Part shown: one piece after another, positions 1 through 6,127 of the stretch
Position numbering within the stretch: position 1 is the first letter of the stretch
Layout of the letters: every line of letters begins with the position of its first letter
Source: B1 sp044370475
GTDB lineage: Bacteria; Bacteroidota; Bacteroidia; UKL13-3
Reading direction: 5' to 3'
DNA length: 11,656 bases
Assembly: GCA_044370475.1 (NCBI GenBank)
Contig: JBILVK010000091.1
Span: forward strand, 1 to 11,656
The notes under the pieces: model-generated
What the model was told of the DNA's origin: nothing
Seen by the model: the letters and a program-made list of their open reading frames with translations, nothing else
Database searches by the model: none
Translations under genes and position numbers: made by a program

Positions 1-78
1 GAAATAATGAAGACAAGCAAGGGCAAGGCTGATCCAAAATTTGTTACCCAATTGCTTAAAGAAAAATTAGATAATTAA
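1..78 (+). CDS. gatB: GatB C-terminal end (Asp-tRNA(Asn)/Glu-tRNA(Gln) amidotransferase subunit B), partial
   Basis: Only the last 25 codons and the TAA stop (76-78) are present; the gene begins before the window. The frame from base 1 reads EIMKTSKGKADPKFVTQLL and then KEKLDN. This matches the conserved tail of the GatB/YqeY domain, in which a MK-x-T-x-GKA-[DN]-P-x-x-V segment precedes a short helix ending the protein. GatB is the kinase/transamidation subunit of the GatCAB complex, which converts Glu-tRNA(Gln) and Asp-tRNA(Asn) to the amidated forms in the cytoplasm. The identification rests on this short but characteristic tail. YqeY, which shares the domain, is the main alternative. The stop codon directly abuts the ATG of the next gene, suggesting cotranscription. 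Confidence 0.8.
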   Translation, partial: EIMKTSKGKADPKFVTQLLKEKLDN

Positions 79-1209
79 ATGAAAAATAAAATGAATAAAT
101 TAATTGCGCTATTGCTGTTTGTACCCTTGTTGTTTAGCGCTTGTACAGAAGAAAAAGAGGCTGTTATTACGGGCTTTACGGTTAGTGGAACCCTTACTAA
201 TGCGGCAGGTATAAGGCAGGTGAGTGTGCAAGAATTAACCCAAACCGGACTAATCATGCTAGATACAGCTACTTTAGATGCAACAGGCAAATTTACTTTG
301 AACGGACAGTTAAAAGAAAAGTCTTTTTGTATCCTTAGGTTTGAAAAAGGAGATGTGGTTTTGTTAATTGATACCAATGCAAATTTGCAGGTAAACTTAG
401 ATGTAAACAAAATTGAACAATATACGGTGGAAGGTTCTGCAGAGAATCAAGAATTGAGGGAATTATTTTTACTCAACAACACTTATATGAATAAAAGCAA
501 TGAAATTAATCAGCGCTTTTCCTCTTATAATGCCAACACGATCACCCCAAAAATTGAAAACGAATTGCGTGCAGCCTTTGATAGCGTTCAGATGCAGCAT
601 AAAACTGCTGTGAAAGCTTATGTGGGCACTTTAACAAATTCGATGGTACCCTATTTTGCCACTAGCTTTTTGTTACCAGAGCCAGATTTAGATTTCTTGA
701 ATGCTTTGGATCAGACCTTATATCCTAAATTTTCTGGCTCTAAATATGCGATTCAATTACACCAAAAGGTAGAGAATTTAAGAAAAACAGCCGATGGTTC
801 TATGGCTCCAGACATTGTATTAAACGACCCCTTTGGCAAAACCATTTCCTTATCTGGCTTAAGAGGGAAAATTGTTTTGGTAGATTTTTGGGCTAGTTGG
901 TGCGGACCATGCAGGGAAGAAAATCCAAGGAATGTTATTCTTTACAATAAATATAAAAGTGCAGGATTTGAAATTTTTGGCGTAAGCTTGGATGAGAATA
1001 GAGATGCTTGGATAAATGCCATTAACAAAGATCAACTTTTGTGGCCACATGGTTCTGATTTGCAAAAATGGAATTCATCTGTGGTGAGTACTTATAATAT
1101 TGATGCCATTCCTTATACTGTTTTGGTGGATAAGGAAGGAAAGATTATGAGTAAAAAATTGAGAGGCAAAGAACTAGAAGATAAACTCAAGCAGATTTTT
1201 GGATTCTAG
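79..1209 (+). CDS. TlpA-like thioredoxin-fold lipoprotein with N-terminal DUF4369-type domain
   Basis: A 376-residue envelope thiol-disulfide protein. The N-terminus has a lysine-rich start, a hydrophobic stretch (residues 8-20) and a lipobox LFSAC with the lipidated cysteine at C22, so it is a lipoprotein. Residues about 32-130 resemble the DUF4369 beta domain that precedes thioredoxin modules in Bacteroidota. A helical linker follows, then an AhpC/TSA-thioredoxin domain from about 240 to the end. The redox motif is WCGPC with cysteines C275 and C278, and the cis-proline is P345 in DAIPYT. Such proteins usually reduce or resolve disulfides in the periplasm, for example in cytochrome c maturation; the substrate here cannot be read. 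ATG 79 follows the gatB stop with no gap. An in-frame ATG at 91 is an alternative start that keeps the signal peptide. Confidence 0.9.
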   Translation: MKNKMNKLIALLLFVPLLFSACTEEKEAVITGFTVSGTLTNAAGIRQVSVQELTQTGLIMLDTATLDATGKFTLNGQLKEKSFCILRFEKGDVVLLIDTNANLQVNLDVNKIEQYTVEGSAENQELRELFLLNNTYMNKSNEINQRFSSYNANTITPKIENELRAAFDSVQMQHKTAVKAYVGTLTNSMVPYFATSFLLPEPDLDFLNALDQTLYPKFSGSKYAIQLHQKVENLRKTADGSMAPDIVLNDPFGKTISLSGLRGKIVLVDFWASWCGPCREENPRNVILYNKYKSAGFEIFGVSLDENRDAWINAINKDQLLWPHGSDLQKWNSSVVSTYNIDAIPYTVLVDKEGKIMSKKLRGKELEDKLKQIFGF

Positions 1210-1216
1210 GAAGTGC

Positions 1217-1244
1217 TTAACCTTTTATTAACAATTACGTCACA
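1217..1244 (+). promoter_or_regulatory. Pho-box-like direct repeats upstream of the response regulator
   Basis: Two exact TTAAC units start at 1217 and 1228, 11 bases apart (TTAACC and TTAACA). A weaker third unit, GTCACA, begins at 1239 in the same 11-base phase. PhoB/PhoP-type OmpR-family regulators bind tandem half-sites with about one helical turn between them, and TTAACA-type half-sites are known for PhoP of Bacillus. The position 45-70 bases before the regulator's ATG fits autoregulation. This is inference from a single site. Confidence 0.4.
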
Positions 1245-1287
1245 TTGAAATAAGCTGCAAGGCGGAATATTACCTAAAAATTAAACC

Positions 1288-1965
1288 ATGGAAACAATAG
1301 GAAAAATACTGGTTGTGGACGACGAGGCAGATATACTTGAGTTTATTTCATATAACCTCAAAAAAGAAGGTTACGAAGTTTATACTGCACTTAATGGCAA
1401 AGAAGCATTGCCTATTGCCAAAAAGATAAAACCAGATCTTATTTTATTAGATGTAATGATGCCCGTAATGGATGGCATTGAAACATGTAAACAAATAAAG
1501 GCAGATAGTGATTTTAACAAAACCTATGTGGTATTTTTAACTGCAAGGGCCGAAGAATACAGTGAGATTGAAGGATTTAATGCAGGTGCAGATGATTATA
1601 TTGCCAAACCCATTAAGCCTAAAGTTCTTATATCGCGCTTAAATGCCATTTTAAGAAGGAAAGTGAAGGAAATTGTTTCGCCTTCTATTAAAGTAAAAGA
1701 CATCTTAATTGACAGAGAATCTTTTATGATTTACAGAGGCGATCAAAAGATACAATTGGCCAGGAAAGAATTTGAATTGTTGTTTTTACTAGCCTCTAAA
1801 CCTGGTAAAGTTTTTACCAGAGAATATATTTTAGAAAAAGTTTGGGGCGAAGAAGTCTTGGTTGTAGATAGAACCATTGACGTTCATATTAGAAAGATTA
1901 GAGAAAAATTAGGGGATGAATATATAGGAACTGTTAAAGGTGTAGGATACAAATTTGAAGTATGA
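1288..1965 (+). CDS. OmpR/PhoB-family response regulator
   Basis: A 225-residue DNA-binding response regulator, normal length for the family. The receiver domain (about 5-125) has the acidic pair D11/D12, phosphoacceptor D55 in LILLDVMMP, switch threonine T85 and the conserved K107-P108. The winged-helix output domain (about 131-225) ends in the typical recognition helix (VDRTIDVHIRKIREKLGD, about 193-210) and a GTVKGVGYKF hairpin. It overlaps the downstream kinase by 4 bases (ATGA), so the two are translationally coupled and form a cognate pair. The kinase type and the 11-base TTAAC repeats upstream suggest the phosphate-responsive PhoB role, but no pst or phoU gene is in view, so I leave the symbol empty. 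The start is the ATG at 1288, seven codons before VVDDE. Confidence 0.93.
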   Translation: METIGKILVVDDEADILEFISYNLKKEGYEVYTALNGKEALPIAKKIKPDLILLDVMMPVMDGIETCKQIKADSDFNKTYVVFLTARAEEYSEIEGFNAGADDYIAKPIKPKVLISRLNAILRRKVKEIVSPSIKVKDILIDRESFMIYRGDQKIQLARKEFELLFLLASKPGKVFTREYILEKVWGEEVLVVDRTIDVHIRKIREKLGDEYIGTVKGVGYKFEV

Positions 1966-2993
1966 TTAGAAATCCAAAGCCAATAGATATTGCCTTTCTT
2001 ATTTCCCTGCTTTTAGCGGCAACATTGGCAACTGTAACTTTTTTTATGAGACATTATGAGCTCATAGATTCTATTATTGTTTTCACCTTGTGCTTTGGAC
2101 TTTCCTTCTTTTTGTTTTTCTATACCCTTGAGTTTTTTATTTACAGAAAAATTAAGCTCATTTACAAGACCATACATAGTCTTAAGACCCAAAAATACGA
2201 TGCCATTTTGCGCAATTTTGATTGGGATAAAGATCCTATTTCTGAAATGAACAAGGAGGTAATAAAGTGGGCGCGCGACAATAAAATGGAGATTGAGCAG
2301 CTTAAAAAGCTAGCTGATTTTAGAAAAGAATTTTTGGGCAATGTTTCGCATGAATTAAAGACACCTATTTTTAATATACAAGGATATATTCATACCCTGA
2401 TAGACGGGGCCATAAACGATCCAGAGGTAAATACGCGGTTCTTGAAAAAAGCAGCCAAGAGTGCAGATAGGTTAAGTGATTTAGTGGCAGATTTATTGGC
2501 CATTTCGCAGTTAGAAAGTGGTGAGTTAACCATGGAAAAAGAGCGCTTTGATATGACCGCTTTGGTAAAAGATGTGTACGAACAATTGAGTAATAAAAAA
2601 GTCCACCTCATTATTAAAGAAGGTTGCAATATTCCCTTTTATGTAAATGCCGATAAATACAGAATTAGGCAGGTTTTGGTAAACCTAGTTTCCAATTCTA
2701 TTAAATACGGTAAGCAAGATGGAACCACCACCGCTGCATTTTATGATATGGATGAGAACATCTTGATTGAAGTGGCAGACAATGGTCCGGGCATTGACCA
2801 AGAGCATTTAAACCGCATTTTTGAGCGCTTCTACAGAATAGATAAGAGTCGCAGCAGAGAAAGCGAAGAAGGTGGCACAGGGCTGGGTTTAGCCATTGTA
2901 AAACACATTATAGAAGCGCATAGGCAAACTGTAAATGTGAGAAGCAATTTGGGAGAAGGAACTACCTTTGGGTTTACCTTACAAAAAGCTTAA
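1962..2993 (+). CDS. PhoR-like membrane sensor histidine kinase
   Basis: A 343-residue inner-membrane histidine kinase. Two membrane helices (about 9-29 and 36-60) are joined by only about six residues, so there is no periplasmic sensor domain. Residues 61-118 form a degenerate HAMP-like linker with no recognisable PAS domain. The dimerisation/phosphotransfer domain carries H130 in FLGNVSHELKTPIFNIQGY. The ATPase domain has the N box (N245), the G1 box DNGPGID (273-279), the F box around FERFYR and the G2 box GGTGLGL (304-310). All catalytic motifs are intact. It would phosphorylate D55 of the overlapping response regulator. The NVSHELKTPIFNIQGY type is what is usually annotated PhoR-like in Bacteroidota. 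Signal perception must be intramembrane or through partner proteins such as PstSCAB/PhoU, which is inference. Confidence 0.92.
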   Translation: MIRNPKPIDIAFLISLLLAATLATVTFFMRHYELIDSIIVFTLCFGLSFFLFFYTLEFFIYRKIKLIYKTIHSLKTQKYDAILRNFDWDKDPISEMNKEVIKWARDNKMEIEQLKKLADFRKEFLGNVSHELKTPIFNIQGYIHTLIDGAINDPEVNTRFLKKAAKSADRLSDLVADLLAISQLESGELTMEKERFDMTALVKDVYEQLSNKKVHLIIKEGCNIPFYVNADKYRIRQVLVNLVSNSIKYGKQDGTTTAAFYDMDENILIEVADNGPGIDQEHLNRIFERFYRIDKSRSRESEEGGTGLGLAIVKHIIEAHRQTVNVRSNLGEGTTFGFTLQKA

Positions 2994-3007
2994 TTATTGG
3001 CTTTTTT
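2983..3007 (+). terminator. weak possible terminator after the sensor kinase
   Basis: AAAAAGC (2983-2989) can pair with GCTTTTT (3000-3006) around a 10-base loop, ending in a run of six T. The left arm lies in the last codons of the kinase gene. Only two G-C pairs support the stem, so termination would be weak. The independent promoter shortly downstream is consistent with a transcript boundary here. Confidence 0.3.
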
Positions 3008-3062
3008 AGCAACAAATAATTACCCTCATATTCAAGCATTAAGAAAGTAATCAAAATAAATG

Positions 3063-3092
3063 TTGGTGATGTGCGCGAAAAATATATATTTG
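3063..3092 (+). promoter_or_regulatory. Bacteroidota-type promoter for the START-like gene
   Basis: A TTG at 3063-3065, a 19-base spacer and TATATTTG at 3085-3092 match the Bacteroidota sigma consensus (-33 TTG, -7 TAnnTTTG). Transcription would begin near 3095, giving a leader of about 23 bases before the ATG at 3119. This argues against the upstream GTG at 3071, which would lie before the transcript start. Confidence 0.6.
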
Positions 3093-3118
3093 CCAACGAC
3101 CTATTTAAAAGTAAAGCA

Positions 3119-3505
3119 ATGGTTAAGAGTGTTAAGAAAAAAATCCGCATGGAGTTTGAGATAAAGGCATCGCCATCGATGTTATTTAATTACATCAGTT
3201 CCCCTTCTGGATTGTCGCAATGGTTTTGTAACGACGTAGATATTTACAATAATTTTTATAAATTTAAATGGGATGGTGATGAGAACATTGCCGAACTGCT
3301 TAAGAAAACAGCCTTAAAAGGAATTAAATTTCGTTGGAAAGATTCTCACCCAGACGAGTTTTTTGAGTTTGAAATACAGCAAGATGAATTAACAGATGAT
3401 GTGGCCTTGGTGGTTACAGATTATGTAGATGCAGGTGAGGAGAAAAACTCTATTTTACTTTGGGAAAACCAAGTACATGAATTAAGAACATTATTGGGAG
3501 GTTAA
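3119..3505 (+). CDS. START-like (SRPBCC fold) domain protein
   Basis: A protein of 128 residues from the ATG at 3119. It contains a single START/AHSA1-like helix-grip domain: an initial beta strand MEFEIKASPSMLFNYIS, the SPSGLSQWF turn, then alternating strands ending in a C-terminal helix (WENQVHELRTLLGG). This layout is typical of the small START-like proteins common across Bacteroidota, whose ligand and role are unknown; the fold generally holds a hydrophobic ligand. A GTG at 3071 would add 16 residues (MREKYIFANDLFKSKA), but the promoter at 3063-3092 lies across it, so I prefer 3119. ATG 3149 is also possible. The 3' end overlaps the convergent reverse-strand gene by 15 bases, and a hairpin terminator follows within that gene. 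Confidence 0.85.
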   Translation: MVKSVKKKIRMEFEIKASPSMLFNYISSPSGLSQWFCNDVDIYNNFYKFKWDGDENIAELLKKTALKGIKFRWKDSHPDEFFEFEIQQDELTDDVALVVTDYVDAGEEKNSILLWENQVHELRTLLGG

Positions 3506-4057
3506 GCCAAACAATTCCTCAAAATTTTGATAAAAACCGGTAGCTCCTTCAAAAAGCTCATCGGTTTTTTTTATGTCAATTTCTCTTACGAATTTCACGT
3601 ATTTTTCGGTCTGAACCGAGGCGCGTTCTTCTGCGTTTAAACTCGCAATGCTTCGGTATTCGGGCTTCTGAAGGTCGTTCTCCCAAAGCTGAGTACCTGT
3701 GTAGACAAAGTCGTTTGGTTCGAACCGAACCCAAAAATCTTGCGGGAGCATGGAACTATTTATGATGATTTGAAAATAAACTCCCCTACCCCACCAAAAT
3801 AAAGTTCTGCATACAAAAGGGAAATCTGGACCTGCAATTTTTGGAAAATCTAGTACCAGGTAAGGAAGGTTTTGAAGGTTCTCGCCAAGGGTAATTTTGT
3901 AAAAATAATTTGGGTATTTTGCCTGCAATTCTGCACCCAAATCTTGCATTTGTAGCTTAATTTTATCTATGGCACTTTTTTTGAGTAATGGGTACCACGA
4001 CGATACAATTAAATTGAATTCGTCATTATTCAATTTATTTGTCCATTTTTGTTCCAT
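3491..4057 (-). CDS. uncharacterised conserved-looking protein, about 188-194 residues
   Basis: I do not recognise a named family. The protein is soluble, with no signal peptide or membrane helix, and rich in aromatic residues. An N-terminal helical part (NNDEFNLIVSSWYPLLKKS through the amphipathic IKLQMQDLGAELQAKY) precedes a central beta-rich part with the block YLVLDFPKIAGPDFPFVC, then RTLFWWGRGVYFQIIIN. The C-terminal part is helical and charged. The block RT-x-FWWG after a hydrophobic LDFP strand resembles unannotated Bacteroidota proteins I have seen, but I cannot assign a function. Starts at 4075 (MVIFDSMEQ) and 4057 (MEQKW) are both possible; I prefer 4057 because a reverse-strand -7 element, TATCTTTG, occupies 4070-4063. 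The gene is convergent with the START-like gene (15-base overlap) and divergent from the LPS permease with about 21 bases between starts. Confidence 0.7.
   Translation of the reverse strand: MEQKWTNKLNNDEFNLIVSSWYPLLKKSAIDKIKLQMQDLGAELQAKYPNYFYKITLGENLQNLPYLVLDFPKIAGPDFPFVCRTLFWWGRGVYFQIIINSSMLPQDFWVRFEPNDFVYTGTQLWENDLQKPEYRSIASLNAEERASVQTEKYVKFVREIDIKKTDELFEGATGFYQNFEELFGLTSQ
3532..3572 (+). terminator. intrinsic terminator of the START-like gene, inside the convergent gene
   Basis: AAAAACCG (3532-3539) pairs with CGGTTTTT (3562-3569). An inner AGCT/AGCT pairing (3542-3545 with 3555-3558) can extend the stem, and eight T follow (3565-3572). It lies 27 bases after the START-like stop codon and has the form of a rho-independent terminator on the + strand. 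It sits in the last 30 codons of the reverse-strand gene. Confidence 0.55.
4014..4041 (+). promoter_or_regulatory. possible promoter for the LptF/LptG permease operon
   Basis: TTG at 4014-4016, a 17-base spacer and TTTATTTG at 4034-4041 match the Bacteroidota consensus except for one base in the -7 element. It lies inside the 5' part of the divergent gene, as it must because there is almost no intergenic space. Transcription would begin about 35 bases before the GTG at 4079. Confidence 0.35.
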
Positions 4058-4062
4058 ACTGT

Positions 4063-4070
4063 CAAAGATA
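4063..4070 (-). promoter_or_regulatory. possible -7 element of the uncharacterised reverse-strand gene
   Basis: The reverse strand reads TATCTTTG here, an exact TAnnTTTG match. Initiation three to four bases on would give an almost leaderless mRNA starting at the ATG at 4057. No good TTG -33 element is visible at the right spacing, so confidence is limited. Confidence 0.3.
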
Positions 4071-4078
4071 ACCAAAGC

Positions 4079-5536
4079 GTGAAGAAGTTTTACCTGTTCA
4101 TTATAAGAAATTATTTAAAGGCCTTTTTACCAACCTTCCTTATTGTGATGCTTATTTTGCTCATGCAGGTTATTTGGCTATATGTGGATGAGCTTATTGG
4201 CAAAGGGTTGGATTGGTTGATTATTGCCGAGTTGATGTTTTATTTTTCGGCCAGTTTAATTCCGCAAGCCCTGCCATTGTCTATTTTGCTATCGTCTATT
4301 ATGACCTTTGGAAATTTGGGTGAGAGCTATGAGTTGGTGGCCGCTAAAGCCTCTGGAATATCTATTTGGCGCATGTTTAGGCCCATGTTTGCGGTAATGA
4401 TGTTGGTGGCAGTATTTGGATTCTTTGTTGCGAATGTTCTTATTCCACAAGCCAATCTAAAACGCGGCTCTTTGCTCTATGATGTAAGGCAACAAAAGCC
4501 TGCATTGGCTATTAAAGAGGGTGTATTTAGTCAGGATATTCCAGGCATTACCATTCGTGTAGGTAAAAAAGACAGGCTCACTCAGGAGCTTCAAGAGATT
4601 ATTATATACGACCAAAGGGAGAGTCAGCTTCACCCCGTGATTATTTTTGCAAAGCGCGGAGTGATGAGCACCAGTGCCGATAATAGGTATTTATTTTTAA
4701 CCCTATTTGATGGAGGAAGGTATGAGGAATTAGAGAAGGTGAAAGGGTATTATTACTCGCAGCAACATTCAACCATGACCTTTAACGAAGAGCGCATTGC
4801 CTTTGACATGAACAGTTTTAAATTTAACCGTACCGATGAGAATTTGTTTAAACAACATTGGGAGATGTTAAATGTATTTGAATTGCAGCGTGCAAGTGAT
4901 TCATTGGATCAGGTGGCAGAGAACAAATACAAAGAATTGCAGAGTTTTGTTCGACCCTATTATTATTTCTCCAAATCTAAAGCAGACAGCAGTGGCGCAG
5001 TTACGCTAAGCAATGTAATTGCTGTAAAAACCAAGGAGCGCGATATTACCAGTCACTTTCATGATAAGCCAACCAATGTAATTTATGCCAATGCCTTAAA
5101 CTCGGCACGCAGCGTAAAAAATATTGTGGAGTATTCTATTGGTGAGTACAAAGATTTAACCAAGTTAAGGGTGCGACATAAAATTGAGTGGCACCGTAAG
5201 TTTATTTTATCTGTGGCTTGTATTGTGATGTTTTTTATTGGAGCACCTTTGGGCTCTATTATTCGCAAAGGCGGTTTTGGTTTGCCAATTGTGGTTTCGG
5301 TATTGTTGTATGTGAGTTACCATATTGTTTCGCTCTCTGGTGAAAAAGCTGCCAAAACCGATGCTTGGAGTCCGATGGAAGGGATGTGGTTTGGCATTAT
5401 GGTTTATATACCCATTGCGTTCTTTATCACCTACCAGGCAGCCAATGATTCTGGATTATTTGATAAGAGTATATTTAAGAAAATTGGGAAGCCCTTTGTG
5501 CGATTGTTTGGCAAAAAAACATTGGTTAATTCATAG
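4079..5536 (+). CDS. LptF/LptG-family (YjgP/YjgQ) LPS-transport permease
   Basis: A membrane protein of 485 residues from GTG 4079. Three N-terminal helices (about 15-37, 48-76, 102-123) flank the family motif GESYELVAAKASGIS (81-95). A large periplasmic beta-jellyroll part (about 124-360) and three C-terminal helices (about 365-385, 391-410, 434-452) follow. This is the LptF/LptG architecture: with the ATPase LptB, it extracts lipopolysaccharide from the inner membrane and passes it to LptC/LptA. Which paralogue it is cannot be told. The GTG start (read as MKKFYLFIIRNYL) matches where the family normally begins. ATG 4049 would add ten residues and overlap the divergent gene. At 485 residues it is longer than the approximately 360 of E. 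coli LptF, as is common in Bacteroidota, the extra length being in the periplasmic part. It probably heads an operon with the next two genes. Confidence 0.9.
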   Translation: MKKFYLFIIRNYLKAFLPTFLIVMLILLMQVIWLYVDELIGKGLDWLIIAELMFYFSASLIPQALPLSILLSSIMTFGNLGESYELVAAKASGISIWRMFRPMFAVMMLVAVFGFFVANVLIPQANLKRGSLLYDVRQQKPALAIKEGVFSQDIPGITIRVGKKDRLTQELQEIIIYDQRESQLHPVIIFAKRGVMSTSADNRYLFLTLFDGGRYEELEKVKGYYYSQQHSTMTFNEERIAFDMNSFKFNRTDENLFKQHWEMLNVFELQRASDSLDQVAENKYKELQSFVRPYYYFSKSKADSSGAVTLSNVIAVKTKERDITSHFHDKPTNVIYANALNSARSVKNIVEYSIGEYKDLTKLRVRHKIEWHRKFILSVACIVMFFIGAPLGSIIRKGGFGLPIVVSVLLYVSYHIVSLSGEKAAKTDAWSPMEGMWFGIMVYIPIAFFITYQAANDSGLFDKSIFKKIGKPFVRLFGKKTLVNS

Positions 5537-5562
5537 CCTTGCGCATGCTATGGTTAACCAAT
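5521..5562 (+). repeat. inverted repeat / RNA hairpin across the permease stop codon
   Basis: TTGGTTAATTCATAGC (5522-5537) faces GCTATGGTTAACCAA (5547-5561) across a 9-base loop. The pairs form blocks of 8 and 6 bp separated by a 2:1 internal loop, and the flanking A5521/T5562 add one more pair. The left arm includes the permease stop codon (5534-5536). No T-run follows, so it is not a standard terminator. It lies 17 bases before the next start codon, where it could affect mRNA stability or downstream translation. Confidence 0.6.
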
Positions 5563-5578
5563 TAATGAAAGGTATTTT

Positions 5579-6127
5579 ATGAATGTAATTGAACAAATTA
5601 AGAATTATATAGGTAGATGGCTATTGCAGAAGGAGGCCAAGAAATCTGTCAAAGCCATGCATATTCCTCACTTTGGTGAGCTGCATGAAATTGGAATTAT
5701 TTACAATGCTGATATCAAAGAAAACGAGGAGCAGATAAACAAGGTGGCTCATTTTTTAAGAGAGCAAGGAAAGAAGGTTTGGACCATGGGTTTTGTGAAC
5801 GCAAAAACATTGCCACATACCAAGACATTTCATATTAGTTCTGAGTATTTCTGGAAGGAGAAATTGAGTTTTTTTAACTTACCCCAAACAGAAAAGTTGG
5901 GCAATTTTATTACCCATAAATTCGACTTGATGATGAACCTATATTTTGAGGAAGAACTTCCATTGCAGGCCTTGAGCACCTATTGTAACGCCAGTTTTTC
6001 TATGGGGGCTCAATTGCGAGATGCTTTAACGTACAATGACTCTGTAATTGATACCTCTGAGAATCATAACATAGAATATTTGGCTTCGCAAATGATTCAT
6101 TATTTAAAGGTAATTAATCAAAAATAG
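5579..6127 (+). CDS. DUF6913-like protein of unknown function
   Basis: A 182-residue soluble protein without signal peptide or membrane helix. It starts with a basic amphipathic helix (IEQIKNYIGRWLLQKEAKKS). A Rossmann-like alternation follows: a strand IGIIYNADI (about residue 39 onward), a helix with EEQINKVAHFLREQGKK, a strand VWTMGFVNAK, and later the segment FDLMMNLYFEEELPLQAL with a C-terminal IEYLASQMIHYLKVINQK. This pattern resembles the family labelled DUF6913 in Bacteroidota, which has no known function. It lies 42 bases after the permease gene and abuts queE with no gap, so the three are probably cotranscribed. A five-codon mini-ORF (5565-5582, MKGIL) ends overlapping the ATG at 5579 and could couple translation. 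Confidence 0.75.
   Translation: MNVIEQIKNYIGRWLLQKEAKKSVKAMHIPHFGELHEIGIIYNADIKENEEQINKVAHFLREQGKKVWTMGFVNAKTLPHTKTFHISSEYFWKEKLSFFNLPQTEKLGNFITHKFDLMMNLYFEEELPLQALSTYCNASFSMGAQLRDALTYNDSVIDTSENHNIEYLASQMIHYLKVINQK

Noticed and set aside
4049..4078. Upstream ATG start for the LptF/LptG-family permease
   Set aside because: It would add ten residues absent from the family and overlap the divergent gene; GTG 4079 gives the usual KKFYLFIIRNYL beginning.
5325..5582. 85-codon forward frame overlapping the end of the permease gene
   Set aside because: It lies in another frame of a clear coding sequence and has no protein-like pattern; only its last five codons (MKGIL) leave the permease gene.
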